Source: an uncultured bacterium
GTDB taxonomy: Bacteria; Bacillota; Limnochordia; DTU080; JAAYLA01
Assembly (NCBI GenBank): GCA_937983075.1
Contig: CALKAQ010000033.1
Location: 1-64,000 of the forward strand
Direction of reading: 5' to 3'
DNA length: 64,000 nucleotides
Shown here: piece after piece, positions 33,561-43,176 of the stretch
How positions within the stretch are numbered: position 1 is the first letter of the stretch
Layout of the letters: every line of letters begins with the position of its first letter
Program-made: the position numbers and the translations under genes
The notes under the pieces: generated by a model
Told to the model about the DNA's origin: nothing
The model's database searches: none
Seen by the model: only the letters and a program-made list of their open reading frames with translations

Positions 33561-34315
33561 ACGCTTTTTGGCAGCTGGTGCGTCAAGACGTCAAACGCGC
33601 CTGGCCTACAGCCACGGTCCTCATCGCCGCTTATGTGGTGTGGCTGATGATGATGTACCGCAGCTCACTCCAACCCGGTTTTCCTGTATTCGAAACGCTC
33701 ATCACTCGAATCATCCCCATTTACATTGCTGTTGGCATTTGGCACAGCATCCAACGTTTTAGTATCTGGAACTCCTCGCGCATGCATTTGCTGCTTTCCC
33801 TGCCGACTGCGGGAATGGTGGTGACGGGCGCAGCTTTTTTGGTCCTTTGGCTGGAGCTGGTTGCGTACGGGCTCATTGTTTTTGGCGGTGCCTCGTTGCT
33901 GAGCTCATTCAGCGGTTCCCCATTGTTGGGACTTGACGGCGAGGCCGTTGGCTGGATCAGCTGGTTGTCCATTTTCCTGCGTCTGCTCGTTTTCATCGCG
34001 CTCATTGCAGCGATACTTATTTCCATTGCTCAGTTCAGTTGGCTTTTGGGACGTACTTTTCGCAGATATCACGCTCCGGTGAGCATCATCACCGCTTGCG
34101 GCTTGTTGTGGATCTTCTTGCGGCTAGGCATGGCGATTGGGAGTTGGTCCACTTGGGATCTGCCTTTTACCCTTTATTTCCTCGCGGAAGGCTATGACGT
34201 GAGGGGGCTGATGCAAATAACCCTTAACATGCTGCCATTGCTCGCGATGCTGGCACTTGCCTATGTGCTTTTTTGGCTGGGCGCCCGACTGTTTGAAGCG
34301 AGAATCGAGGTGTAA
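33557..34315 (+). CDS. ABC-2 type permease, first
   Basis: The 252-residue integral membrane protein has six hydrophobic segments and no soluble domain. GTG 33557 overlaps the ATPase stop as GTGA. It is likely one half of the channel with the permease at 35.24 kb. It resembles YtrC/YtrD-like membrane subunits in size and place, but the sequence is too divergent for a firm match. Confidence 0.8.
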   Translation: MNAFWQLVRQDVKRAWPTATVLIAAYVVWLMMMYRSSLQPGFPVFETLITRIIPIYIAVGIWHSIQRFSIWNSSRMHLLLSLPTAGMVVTGAAFLVLWLELVAYGLIVFGGASLLSSFSGSPLLGLDGEAVGWISWLSIFLRLLVFIALIAAILISIAQFSWLLGRTFRRYHAPVSIITACGLLWIFLRLGMAIGSWSTWDLPFTLYFLAEGYDVRGLMQITLNMLPLLAMLALAYVLFWLGARLFEARIEV

Positions 34316-34317
34316 CC

Positions 34318-35244
34318 ATGGAGGTATTGAAGCGACCACATCATGTCTTCACCGGGTTGCTGCTCCTTTTGGCCGTGCTGATTGCTCTCGACGTCTATCG
34401 GACCGGTATCGCCAACATAGTTGACGGCTTCGGTCGGGCATTGAACGTACGCGTCGAATCGAACGTGCCGCGAATGGGCCGGGTTGAGTTAGCAATGGAA
34501 GACCTCATCCGCCTTCGCATCGAACCGACGCGTGCTGCAAGTGAGATCGCTTCACCGGAAGTCACCCTTTACTGGGAGCCGGTTCCGAATGCGGCGTACT
34601 ACCGGATCGGCGTATCGCCGGGGAGCGTTTCCGATTTGATCAGGGGAGATGCCGTGATCCGACCATTCGCGGAGACAACCGATTACGAGGTGCGAATTCG
34701 ACTGGATGAGCTGCGTTGGACGTGGTGGGAGAGACAGTACGACGGTGCGTTGATTTCACCGACCACACTGCTGGGAGCGATCATTCCAGGTGAACGACTG
34801 CTCATCGTCGTCGATGCGTACAGCGACGAAGGCGACCTCATTGGCAGCAGCGTGATTATCGAAAGAGGCGGATATGCGATGGCGGCGCATGTCTGGCACA
34901 TTGCAACGGATGGAAGCACGGGACTGGCGTGGTCTGCGGAAGCGCGTGCCATTTTGGAGGGAAGGTATGAAGAGGCACTTCTCGGGTTGCAGCGGCGGTT
35001 GGCCCAAAACCCGTATGACGAAGAAGCGCTCCACATCCTTTTCCGGGCTTACTACTTCGGTATCGATCGAACTCGCCGTTATCAAAACCCTGAACTCGCC
35101 GTGTTTTACGGCACGCGGTTGCTTGAGGTGCTGCCGCCGGGCGACGTGCGCGAAGGGTACCTGCAACGGACGTACGAGATGGCCAACAAGGCGAACATCG
35201 CTTGGATCGCTCCCGACGCCGGCGTTGGACAGGAGGGTGAATGA
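34318..35244 (+). CDS. Membrane-anchored FnIII-like/TPR-like protein of the ABC operon
   Basis: The 308-residue product has one N-terminal membrane segment (about residues 10-27) and then an extracytoplasmic part. Residues of about 75-185 look like a fibronectin-III-like beta sandwich (TLYWEPVPNAAYYRIGV). Residues of about 215-295 look like TPR-type helices (AILEGRYEEALLGLQRRLAQ, then NPYDEEALHILFRAYY). It starts 2 bases after the first permease and overlaps the second by ATGA. A substrate-sensing or scaffold role is inferred from position. Confidence 0.75.
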   Translation: MEVLKRPHHVFTGLLLLLAVLIALDVYRTGIANIVDGFGRALNVRVESNVPRMGRVELAMEDLIRLRIEPTRAASEIASPEVTLYWEPVPNAAYYRIGVSPGSVSDLIRGDAVIRPFAETTDYEVRIRLDELRWTWWERQYDGALISPTTLLGAIIPGERLLIVVDAYSDEGDLIGSSVIIERGGYAMAAHVWHIATDGSTGLAWSAEARAILEGRYEEALLGLQRRLAQNPYDEEALHILFRAYYFGIDRTRRYQNPELAVFYGTRLLEVLPPGDVREGYLQRTYEMANKANIAWIAPDAGVGQEGE

Positions 35245-36041
35245 TGAACCGACCGTTTTTGGCACTGCTGCGCAAAGAATTCCATTTAGCAAAGTTCCGC
35301 ATCGGGATGGTCAGCTTGGTGATCATTCTCCTCAACTTCGCCTTGTATTTGTTGGCGCTGCGTGGTTTGTACGCCACACCCTTGGGCATGCTTCAACTTC
35401 TAGTGATATTTCTTTTCGCCCTCTGGCGGGGATATGAGAGCATGCACGATGAGTGGGCCGGCGGTCAGGCAACACTCCTTCTGACACTGCCGATTCCGGG
35501 CTGGTACCATACGTTCGTCAAAACATTCGTTTCGCTGGCAGAAGTCGTGTGGTACGCCATACTCGTAACGGCGGGCACGTTTGTTTTGACTTTGCCGTCG
35601 GGAGACGCGTTTATGATTTCCGGCTTCTATTTTGAAGCCGAATACGCTTTAACATCAAGTGTTCTGTGGAAAGTGTTTTTTTGGATGATCTTCAATTTTG
35701 CAAGGATATATTTCATCCTCATCAGCATCACGCAGATTGCTTTTGTGGTCGGGCGTACAGTATCGCAACGGCGCGGAATCGCTGCGCTGTTCGGCGGCGG
35801 AGTCTTTTTGTGGTTCATTGACCGCGTGGGGGTGCTTTTGGCCCCGGCCTTTGCATGGCTGCCGCGAGTATACGGCACGAGCTTCATGGCGGTTTCGACC
35901 TCCAGTATGGGGATTGCTTCAAGCCATTTGTCGTTGGATCTCAATCCAACCCCGAGCGGCGAAATTGCCGGACTCTTCATCGCAACGATTCTCGCCTATT
36001 TGATCGTCGGTTGGCTCCTCGAGCGTCGAGCACAACTTTGA
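35241..36041 (+). CDS. ABC-2 type permease, second
   Basis: The 266-residue protein has six hydrophobic segments. ATG 35241 overlaps the previous stop (ATGATGA). It carries an ABC-2-like segment between helices 2 and 3 (ESMHDEWAGGQATLLLTLPI) and a short basic C-terminus. It probably pairs with the first permease of the operon. Confidence 0.8.
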   Translation: MMNRPFLALLRKEFHLAKFRIGMVSLVIILLNFALYLLALRGLYATPLGMLQLLVIFLFALWRGYESMHDEWAGGQATLLLTLPIPGWYHTFVKTFVSLAEVVWYAILVTAGTFVLTLPSGDAFMISGFYFEAEYALTSSVLWKVFFWMIFNFARIYFILISITQIAFVVGRTVSQRRGIAALFGGGVFLWFIDRVGVLLAPAFAWLPRVYGTSFMAVSTSSMGIASSHLSLDLNPTPSGEIAGLFIATILAYLIVGWLLERRAQL

Positions 36042-36055
36042 AAGGTGGAGACGAA

Positions 36056-37255
36056 TTGCGCAAGCATCTGGGTATATGGCTGATATGGATTACGCTTGTT
36101 GCCGTTGCCGCCGCTGACGTTGCAGTCAACGGCTGGCATGCCATCTTCTCTACGGAAGACGCGCTCGATGCATCACTGGGGACGTCTGCGGCGAATGCGG
36201 CACGAATTTCGCACATCGCCATGGGGCGCGAATATACAACGAGCGTTGCTGCAGCGGACGTGGAACGTCTGGTGATTGACAATCCGGCCGGATCGGTTGT
36301 GGTGCACGGTATGGCGAATAACGACAACATCGAGCTGCAAGCATGGCTGATTGTGTATACGAACGATGAGAACGAAAGCAAGGAAGTGTTGGAACAAACT
36401 CAATTCACGGTTGTGATGGATCATGGAGTCCTTCGCCCCGAGCTGGATCCGGATCCGGGTACACTTTTATCCGCGGATTCGCCTTGGGACGTTTTGTGGG
36501 AAATTTCGGTGCCTAGCCATATCCATGTTGACATTGTAAACCGCTACGGACCGGTGCGCGTGCAAGGATTATCCGGAGCGTTGCATGTCACGAACGAGCG
36601 CGATCTTGTCGACATCAGCGAAGTCGAAGGTACGGTCCACGTTGTCCTCTACGACGGTCAGCTCGAAGTGCAGCAAGTCGACGGGGCGATCGTTGTGGAG
36701 GCAAGCAACAGTGAGCTGCATTTGAGCTCAGTCACTGGATCCATTGAACTCGAAGCCTCGGATTCCGACATCACGGGCAGTATGTTTCACGGCCATTCTC
36801 ACCTGAATGTGACGTCGGGACACATCCACTTGAGCGAATTTTCGGGTGATATCGCCCTGCGTTTGGTCGATACGAGTATGTTTGCGCGAACGACGCAGCC
36901 GTTTGAGACATTGAGCGCCGATATCATTGGGCAAAACGCTGTTTTCGAATTCCCTGACAACGAAGCCGTCGGTGAGATGGATGTACGTGTCGAGTCTTCG
37001 CACGTCGCATTCTTGATTCCACCGCCTGTCGATCATACATTCAATATTCATGTAAGACGGGGAGCCAGATTGGTATCCGAGTGGGATTTCGAATTGGCAG
37101 CAGAAGACGGGGGGAAGCTGTATCGCGCTGTGTTCGGAGAAGGCAGTCATTTGTTTACGATCGAGGCGGTCAATGGAGCCCGTGTCAATTTAGGATTGCC
37201 TCAATCGAACCGTGAAATCAGGATGTTCATCGAACAGAACATCCTGAGTCCCTAA
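36056..37255 (+). CDS. DUF4097-like surface beta-helix protein
   Basis: The 399-residue protein has an N-terminal membrane or signal segment (KHLGIWLIWITLVAVAAADV) and a long repetitive beta-rich region from about residue 160. Short strands such as GPVRVQGLSGALHV, GQLEVQQVDGAIVVEAS and SELHLSSVTGSIELEAS recur about every 20 residues, as in DUF4097 domains. It starts at TTG 36056 with GGTGGAG 5 bases upstream, 14 bases after the permease. As last gene of the ABC operon it may form an envelope shield or sensor, by inference. Confidence 0.82.
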   Translation: MRKHLGIWLIWITLVAVAAADVAVNGWHAIFSTEDALDASLGTSAANAARISHIAMGREYTTSVAAADVERLVIDNPAGSVVVHGMANNDNIELQAWLIVYTNDENESKEVLEQTQFTVVMDHGVLRPELDPDPGTLLSADSPWDVLWEISVPSHIHVDIVNRYGPVRVQGLSGALHVTNERDLVDISEVEGTVHVVLYDGQLEVQQVDGAIVVEASNSELHLSSVTGSIELEASDSDITGSMFHGHSHLNVTSGHIHLSEFSGDIALRLVDTSMFARTTQPFETLSADIIGQNAVFEFPDNEAVGEMDVRVESSHVAFLIPPPVDHTFNIHVRRGARLVSEWDFELAAEDGGKLYRAVFGEGSHLFTIEAVNGARVNLGLPQSNREIRMFIEQNILSP

Positions 37256-37280
37256 TGTCGAGGTGATGCGAGCCACGCAG

Positions 37281-39212
37281 TCACATGTACCAAATTTCCT
37301 CGACGCATTCGGGTGGAATTTCATCCAGAAAGATGGAAGGAAGGCAGTCGACCGGCTCGCCGTGGCGCAAACGGGATTCGGCGTAGGTCAGGGTGAGCAC
37401 CTCCATCGCCCGGGTCATGCCGACGTAGCAAAGCCGGCGTTCTTCTTCCAAGGCAAAGGTGTCACCGAGCGTCCTTTCGTGCGGAAAAATCCTTTCTTCC
37501 ATGCCGATCATGAAGACGACGGGAAATTCCAATCCCTTCGAGGCGTGCACGGTCATGAGCGTGATCATATCGGCGTTGTCATCGTCCTGATCGATGTCCG
37601 TCAACAACGATACATAGTCGAGAAACTGTTTGAGCGTGCCTTCATCGCCATGGCGGCGATCGAATTCAGCGCCTAAACGAGCGAACTCTTCGATGTTTTC
37701 CAGGCGTTCGCGGTCTTTTTCTTTGGATGAATCAAACATGCTGCGGTATCCGAATCGATCGAAAATCGCGCGCAGCAAGTCGCTGATACTGAGAAAGTCT
37801 TGCTGCAAATGATACTCTTCGATCATCGCTGTAAAGCGTTGCATTGCGAGAGCCGGCACTCCAGTCACACCGGCTGCCTCGCTGTGCTTCAAGGCTTCAA
37901 AAAGTGAGCACTCGTGCTCGTTGGCATATTGTGCATACTTTTGGAGCGTTTTGGCACCGACGCCGCGCTTGGGAAGGTTGATGACGCGCTGCAGGCTCAG
38001 CGAATCTTGCGGATTGTGGATCAGGCGCAAGTAAGCGAGAATGTCTTTCACTTCTTTGCGGTCGTAGTAGCGCATGCCGCCGACGATGCGATAGGGAATT
38101 CGGTGCTTCAGGCATTCTTCTTCGACAACCCGTGATTGATGATTGGTACGATACAAAATAGCGATGTCCGAAAAACGGTACCGCTGGCGCAGAAAAAGGA
38201 TTTCGCTCATCACCCAGGCGGCTTCGTGGCGGTCCGACGGGCAGCGGCAAATGCGAACGGGTTCGCCGCGGCCGTTCTCGGTCCAAAGACGCTTTTTGAT
38301 TTGGTTGGGGTTGCGCGAGATCACGGCGTTCGCCGCGTCGAGAATCATTTGGGTAGAACGGTAGTTTTGCTCCAGCTTGATCACTCGCGCGTCGGGGTAG
38401 TCTTTTTGGAAATTGAGGATGTTTGAGATGTCGGCCAGTCGAAAACTATACACTGATTGAAAGTCATCGCCGACGACGCACAAATTGCGGTATTTCGCCG
38501 CCAGCTGTTGAATCAACGCGTATTGCAAATGGTTGGTGTCTTGATACTCGTCGACCATGATGTAGCGAAACCGTTCTTGATAGACGTCAAGCACATCGGG
38601 GTGCTCGCGGAACAACCGCAGCGTCAAAAGGAGGAGGTCGTCGAAGTCGACGGCATTTTGCTCTCTCAGTTTGCGCTGATAAAGGCGATACACTTGGGCA
38701 ATCTGCCGCTCTGACGAACCCGAAGCTTGGGCTGCGTACTCCTCCGGCGTGAGAAAACGGTTTTTCGCCCGGCCAATCGCCGTGCGATAATAGGCGGGTT
38801 CTTTGGCTTCCTTGCCCAATGAGGCGAGGCATTCTTTAATCAGCGCATTTTGGTCGGCATCATCAAAAATAGAAAAGTTCGGGTCGAACCCTAACTGATC
38901 GATGTCGGCACGCAGTATACGGACGCACATGGCGTGGAACGTACAAATCCAGGCGCCACGTGCTTCATTGCCGGTCAGGCGGGCGATGCGTTCACGCATT
39001 TCCCGCGCGGCCTTGTTGGTAAATGTTACCGCCAAAATTTGTTCCGGATGGACTTGCTCATTTTCGATCAGATGTGCAATACGATGGGTGATAACTCGAG
39101 TCTTACCCGAACCGGCACCTGCAATGACCATCACCGGACCTTCGGTAGTCAACACGGCCTCGCGCTGTGGTTCATTCAAGCCTTCCAGAAGAGTGGCGTT
39201 GAGCAGAGCCAT
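37281..39212 (-). CDS. pcrA: UvrD/PcrA-family DNA helicase
   Basis: ATP-dependent 3'-5' helicase acting in DNA repair and at stalled forks. The 643-residue product has the SF1 motifs: GPVMVIAGAGSGKTRV (Walker A), VDEYQDTN, GDDFQSVYSFRLAD, QNYRSTQMIL, TVHASKGLEFPVVF and VGMTRAM. It is about 80-90 residues shorter than typical PcrA and lacks the C-terminal Tudor-like tail, so it could also be a Rep/UvrD paralogue. ATG 39212 has GGAGG 9 bases upstream. It is convergent with the ABC operon. Confidence 0.92.
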   Translation of the reverse strand: MALLNATLLEGLNEPQREAVLTTEGPVMVIAGAGSGKTRVITHRIAHLIENEQVHPEQILAVTFTNKAAREMRERIARLTGNEARGAWICTFHAMCVRILRADIDQLGFDPNFSIFDDADQNALIKECLASLGKEAKEPAYYRTAIGRAKNRFLTPEEYAAQASGSSERQIAQVYRLYQRKLREQNAVDFDDLLLLTLRLFREHPDVLDVYQERFRYIMVDEYQDTNHLQYALIQQLAAKYRNLCVVGDDFQSVYSFRLADISNILNFQKDYPDARVIKLEQNYRSTQMILDAANAVISRNPNQIKKRLWTENGRGEPVRICRCPSDRHEAAWVMSEILFLRQRYRFSDIAILYRTNHQSRVVEEECLKHRIPYRIVGGMRYYDRKEVKDILAYLRLIHNPQDSLSLQRVINLPKRGVGAKTLQKYAQYANEHECSLFEALKHSEAAGVTGVPALAMQRFTAMIEEYHLQQDFLSISDLLRAIFDRFGYRSMFDSSKEKDRERLENIEEFARLGAEFDRRHGDEGTLKQFLDYVSLLTDIDQDDDNADMITLMTVHASKGLEFPVVFMIGMEERIFPHERTLGDTFALEEERRLCYVGMTRAMEVLTLTYAESRLRHGEPVDCLPSIFLDEIPPECVEEIWYM

Positions 39213-39437
39213 CGTCGAAGACCTCCAGCTTTGCAATGCGAGTACAAAATCGGGAAGTTTGTATCATCCATAACCATGCGAAGAGGGGCGAAGTCGTTGC
39301 AGTGTTGTCCAAACCTTTGCGGGTATGCAGACGAAAACGGCCTTTATTCTAGCACAGGGCTAGGAGGCAGAGCAACGATCATGACAATCATTTCGGCAGC
39401 ACGCTGGGACGACAGGCATCCCATCGATACAAGAGGA
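39213..39437. other. Non-coding stretch upstream of the helicase gene
   Basis: Together with 39468-39616 this is a 404-base gap between divergent genes. It must hold the helicase promoter on the minus strand, but no clear -35/-10 pair was found there. The open frames seen in it lack ribosome binding sites. Confidence 0.5.
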
Positions 39438-39467
39438 TTGGCGTTCCTGGAGTTTTTGGTCTATAAT
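39438..39467 (+). promoter_or_regulatory. Promoter of the DUF4914-like gene
   Basis: TTGGCG (39438-39443), an 18-base spacer and a perfect TATAAT (39462-39467) lie about 150 bases before the ATG. Confidence 0.65.
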
Positions 39468-39616
39468 GACGTGGGTTACAATTCCTCCAAACCACCGTCA
39501 TCCGCAGCAGTACGGATTGGCCGACAACCGGATGAAACACCATCACAATAATGTCGCCTCGAGCCGGAAACCCGTTCGGTTCGCCGCCATGGTGTGCCAG
39601 TCAGGAGAGTTTCGCT

Positions 39617-41503
39617 ATGCATATGCAAATTGATGAAGAACTGAGAACCATGCTTCCCAGTGATTTACAGCAGTTGCTTGACACTTGTGTCGAAGTAACC
39701 ATGCCGAAGAATCGGGAAGAGTTGATATACTACGCCTTCGGACGTTCTCATGAATCCGACTACTATGAAGTCGGGTACGACGTTCCTGGCAAAGGTTTTG
39801 TGGTTGAAGCGACGTTAGCACGTTGTACCAACGGAATCGCAGTGAATTATACGGATCCGTATATGCGCCGCCGTGATCCGGACTCCATGTTGATCGGAGA
39901 CGATGGAGTTACGGATAAAGAACGGTACATTGAGCGTTACGGCAAGCCATTCGAAGAACTGCGGCGCGAAAGCCTCGAATGGCTCAGAACACAACGCCTG
40001 ATTGTGCTTTTCTTTCGGGCGGGGGGCAGCGCAGTCAACTGCCCGTCGGTGTTGGTTGCTCCGGAAAACGCCGCTTTCTTTGCCTTGGCGCTTGCCGACT
40101 TGCAAGGACATGTCCCGCCGGACGAAGTCGACGAATCGTTCCGAGTGAAGTCGGTCATTTACCTTGCGCCGCCGTTTCGCCTGACGCATTTCAACGGAGA
40201 GCAAGTGGTTGTACATAACCGACTTGCCGATGTGCATGAAATTTTCTCCTACAACTTGTATCCTGGACCGAGCGCGAAAAAAGGCGTTTACGGCGCGCTG
40301 CTGGCTTTAGGCGAAGAGGAAGGCTGGGTAACCAATCACGCTGCGACCGTTCAACTGGTAACGCCGTACGACAACACGTTCACGATCATGCATGAAGGAG
40401 CCAGTGGCAGCGGCAAGAGCGAAATTCTGGAGGAAATGCACAGGCAGCCGGACGGTCGCGTCAAAGTAGGGGAAAACGTCGTTACCGGTGAAGAGCTGAT
40501 CATCAACATCGGAGACACTTGCACGCTGCACCGTGTGACCGATGACATGGCTCTCGCCCATCCGAACTTTCAGGGAGATCCGCGCAAACTGCAGGTGAGC
40601 GACGCGGAACACGGGTGGTTTTTGCGAATCGACCACATCCGGGAATACGGTACGGCACCGCTGTACGAAAAGCTGACGATTCATCCGAAAGAACCGTTGC
40701 TCTTCTTGAACATCCGCGGTGTTCCGGGAGCTACGTGTTTGATCTGGGAACATACGGAAGACGCTCCCGGCAAGCCGTGTCCGAACCCGCGAGTCATTTT
40801 GCCGCGCAAAATGATGCCCGGTGTCGTCGATGGGCCGGTGTCGGTCGACGTGCGCAGCTTTGGCATACGGACGCCGAAGTGCACACGGGAAGAACCGTCG
40901 TATGGCATCGTAGGCATGCTGCACATTTTACCGCCGGCATTGGCTTGGCTGTGGCGCCTCGTCGCTCCGCGAGGGCACGACAATCCAAGCATCACCGAGA
41001 GCAAGGGATTGCAGAGCGAAGGCGTCGGCTCATACTGGCCTTTTGCGACGGGTCGACGCGTGACGCACGCCAACTTGCTTTTGGACCAAATTCGTTCGGT
41101 GCCCGGTACTCGGTATGTACTCTTCCCGAACCAATATATTGGTGCGTGGAAAGTCGGCTTCATGCCGGAGTGGATCGGGCGCGAGTATTTGGCCCGTAGG
41201 GGAACCGCACGCATGCGTCCTGAGCAAGTGGTTCCATCACGCTCGCCGCTTCTCGGTTATGCGCTTCGCTCGCTTCGCGTCGACGGCAATCCGATTCCGG
41301 CCGGGCTGCTTGAAGTCGATCGTCAGCCTGAAGTCGGTCCCGAAGCGTTCGACGCTGGCGCACGCATGCTGCAGCAATTTTTCGCTGAGACTTTGGAGCC
41401 TTACTTGGAAGCGGATCTCGACCCCTTGGGACGGCGCATCATTGAATGCTGTCTCGAAGGCGGCGACGTCGAAGACTACGAACGTCTGTTGCCAATGGAA
41501 TAA
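39617..41503 (+). CDS. DUF4914-like P-loop protein, possibly PEPCK-like fold
   Basis: The 628-residue protein contains a Walker A loop GASGSGKSE at residues 261-269. Its form and place, after a large N-terminal domain, recall the PEPCK/HPr-kinase type nucleotide-binding fold. The C-terminal half has LLDQIRSVPGTRYVLFPNQY and IGAWKVGFMPEWIGREYL. It matches, from memory, the DUF4914 family of anaerobic bacteria. The upstream start GTG/ATG at 39551 is rejected because ATG 39617 follows AGGAGAG. It stands alone between its promoter and a terminator. No reaction is established. Confidence 0.82.
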   Translation: MHMQIDEELRTMLPSDLQQLLDTCVEVTMPKNREELIYYAFGRSHESDYYEVGYDVPGKGFVVEATLARCTNGIAVNYTDPYMRRRDPDSMLIGDDGVTDKERYIERYGKPFEELRRESLEWLRTQRLIVLFFRAGGSAVNCPSVLVAPENAAFFALALADLQGHVPPDEVDESFRVKSVIYLAPPFRLTHFNGEQVVVHNRLADVHEIFSYNLYPGPSAKKGVYGALLALGEEEGWVTNHAATVQLVTPYDNTFTIMHEGASGSGKSEILEEMHRQPDGRVKVGENVVTGEELIINIGDTCTLHRVTDDMALAHPNFQGDPRKLQVSDAEHGWFLRIDHIREYGTAPLYEKLTIHPKEPLLFLNIRGVPGATCLIWEHTEDAPGKPCPNPRVILPRKMMPGVVDGPVSVDVRSFGIRTPKCTREEPSYGIVGMLHILPPALAWLWRLVAPRGHDNPSITESKGLQSEGVGSYWPFATGRRVTHANLLLDQIRSVPGTRYVLFPNQYIGAWKVGFMPEWIGREYLARRGTARMRPEQVVPSRSPLLGYALRSLRVDGNPIPAGLLEVDRQPEVGPEAFDAGARMLQQFFAETLEPYLEADLDPLGRRIIECCLEGGDVEDYERLLPME

Positions 41504-41539
41504 AACCATCATACGCCGCATTGGTTGGGGCAAAATGAA

Positions 41540-41577
41540 GCGGCGCTCTCGTTGGCTGAGGGCGCCGCTTTGCTTTT
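41540..41577 (+). terminator. Terminator after the DUF4914-like gene
   Basis: GCGGCGCTCTC (41540-41550) pairs with GAGGGCGCCGC (41558-41568), with one G-T pair, then TTTGCTTTT. Confidence 0.88.
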
Positions 41578-41674
41578 CTGGGAGAAATGTCCCTACCGTG
41601 TGCATAGTTAGAAAGGGTACCATACATATGCTAGCAGACGGTCATCAGGCCAAGTGACGGGTAGGAGTGAAGGC

Positions 41675-42883
41675 ATGAAAAGCGAAACGGCCGAGTTGAC
41701 TCTTCAATCAGCGATCGCCAAGCGAAAGCCCACAGCTCTCATGCTCGGTGGCTTGCTGTTTGTCGCGTTTTTTGACACGTTCACACAGCTGCCCCTTGCA
41801 GCGCCGTACGCCGAATCATTAGGCGCTCAAGGTTTTTGGATCGGTTTCATTTTTGGTACATACTCAATCACCAATGCGGTAGGGAATGTTTTTGCCGGGT
41901 GGATTCTGGATCATGTCGGCCGCAAGCTACCGCTTTGCGTCGGCTTTTTAGGTGCCGGTACCGCTGTAGCGTTGTATGGCACTGCGAACTCCCCGGAAAT
42001 GCTCTTTGTCATTCGAGCGATTCACGGGCTTTTGGGCGGCTTGCTCGTCCCGACGGTATTCACCATCAACGCCGACTGGGCCGAGAAAGCCGAGCATCGC
42101 CGGGCTTCCGGGCGCATCGGCATGAGCATCGGCATTGCCGCTTTGGTCGGACCTTCTTTGGCCGGAATTCTCGGTGATCGACTTGGTGCCCCCACGGTAT
42201 TTGTCATTGTCGGCGTCTCGTTGATGCTCGCTGGGCTATGGGTGACACGTTGGAACTTTCTGGACCGCTCACCGGAAGAGCGTGAAGAAGCCGTGCTGGT
42301 TCAAAAGGCCGGTAAACGCGAGCCTTTTGTGTGGACCAACGAGATGTTGTTGACAGCCACCATCGGCGCCTTGCTGCTCACGTCCTGCCTGGGCTCGCTG
42401 ACGGTTGTATTGCCGTTGGAACTGACTGCGGCCGGATACTCCAGCGCTGCAACCGGTGCTGCATTCAGCGCTTTTGCCGTCACAGCAATGCTCGTCATGC
42501 TGTTGGGAAATCGTCTCCTCAATTTTGCCACAGACGGCGTCAACATTGGCATCGGATTCGCTGCGATCTCACTCGCCTTCATGATCTTCTCCGTTTGGCC
42601 TGGGCTGATCGGCGCCATCGTGGCGATGGCCGTGTTCGGCATGGGGTTCGGCGTGCTGTTCCCGCCATTGAACGCGCTCGTGGGAGACGGCAATGCGGCT
42701 TCAGCCAGGGGACGCTCGTATGGTTTGTTTTATGCCGGTTTTTCCGGTGGCTTTATCGTTGCCCCGCCAGTGGCAGGGTGGCTTGCCGAAACGGCGGGTT
42801 CCAGTTGGGTTTTCGTCGGATTGGCCATGTTGGCGCTCGCTGCGACCATCCGCATGTGGCGCAGCTCGTTGCCGCGGGCATGA
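41675..42883 (+). CDS. MFS transporter
   Basis: The 402-residue protein has twelve membrane segments and the MFS loop motif between helices 2 and 3 (AGWILDHVGRKLPL). A second motif, RIGMSIGIAALVGPSLAGILGD, lies in helix 5, typical of drug/H+ antiporters. ATG 41675 follows TAGGAG; an upstream GTG (41654) has no good site. It may export a drug or metabolite. A decayed gene and a terminator follow it. Confidence 0.9.
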   Translation: MKSETAELTLQSAIAKRKPTALMLGGLLFVAFFDTFTQLPLAAPYAESLGAQGFWIGFIFGTYSITNAVGNVFAGWILDHVGRKLPLCVGFLGAGTAVALYGTANSPEMLFVIRAIHGLLGGLLVPTVFTINADWAEKAEHRRASGRIGMSIGIAALVGPSLAGILGDRLGAPTVFVIVGVSLMLAGLWVTRWNFLDRSPEEREEAVLVQKAGKREPFVWTNEMLLTATIGALLLTSCLGSLTVVLPLELTAAGYSSAATGAAFSAFAVTAMLVMLLGNRLLNFATDGVNIGIGFAAISLAFMIFSVWPGLIGAIVAMAVFGMGFGVLFPPLNALVGDGNAASARGRSYGLFYAGFSGGFIVAPPVAGWLAETAGSSWVFVGLAMLALAATIRMWRSSLPRA

Positions 42884-42934
42884 GGCAAAGCATATGGGTG
42901 AAAAGGGAGATGCCATGATCTCCGCTGTTTCATT

Positions 42935-43107
42935 GTGAAAGGCAAAGTGAAGGTCTATAGGCTGTCGGCAAATGGCAGCGAGCGGATTTGGCGTGTCCTT
43001 GGAGGACGGCGAACGCATCGCCGACGTGCCTTTTTTCGATGGCGGTGGTTACCCGGCAAGCGCCCAAGTCATGGAAGTTTCGGATATTGTCTTTATTCGC
43101 TGCGACG
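42935..43107 (+). pseudogene. Frameshifted fragment of a Crp/Fnr-type cNMP-binding domain
   Basis: The reading frame from GTG 42935 gives KGKVKVYRLSANGSERIWRV, a typical cNMP-binding strand pair. It then loses sense. In the next frame the continuation DGERIADVPFFDGGGYPASA and VMEVSDIVFIRCD resumes the same domain. The switch lies at about 43006-43012 in the run CTTGGAGGAC and looks like one extra base. The front of the domain and the entire HTH part are missing, so this is a remnant of a regulator rather than a simple frameshift. Confidence 0.8.
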
Positions 43108-43147
43108 CCCGAATGGCAAAAGGGAGCACCGCCATTCGGGCGTTTTC
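43106..43147 (+). terminator. Terminator after the MFS/remnant region
   Basis: CGCCCGAATGGC (43106-43117) pairs perfectly with GCCATTCGGGCG (43131-43142), followed by TTTT. It overlaps the end of the decayed regulator. Confidence 0.88.
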
Positions 43148-43176
43148 AGCATGACGAAGAGAGGGATCAATCCCAT

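Noticed and set aside
39358..39551. Open frame upstream of the DUF4914-like gene
   Set aside because: It spans the promoter and has no ribosome binding site or family similarity.
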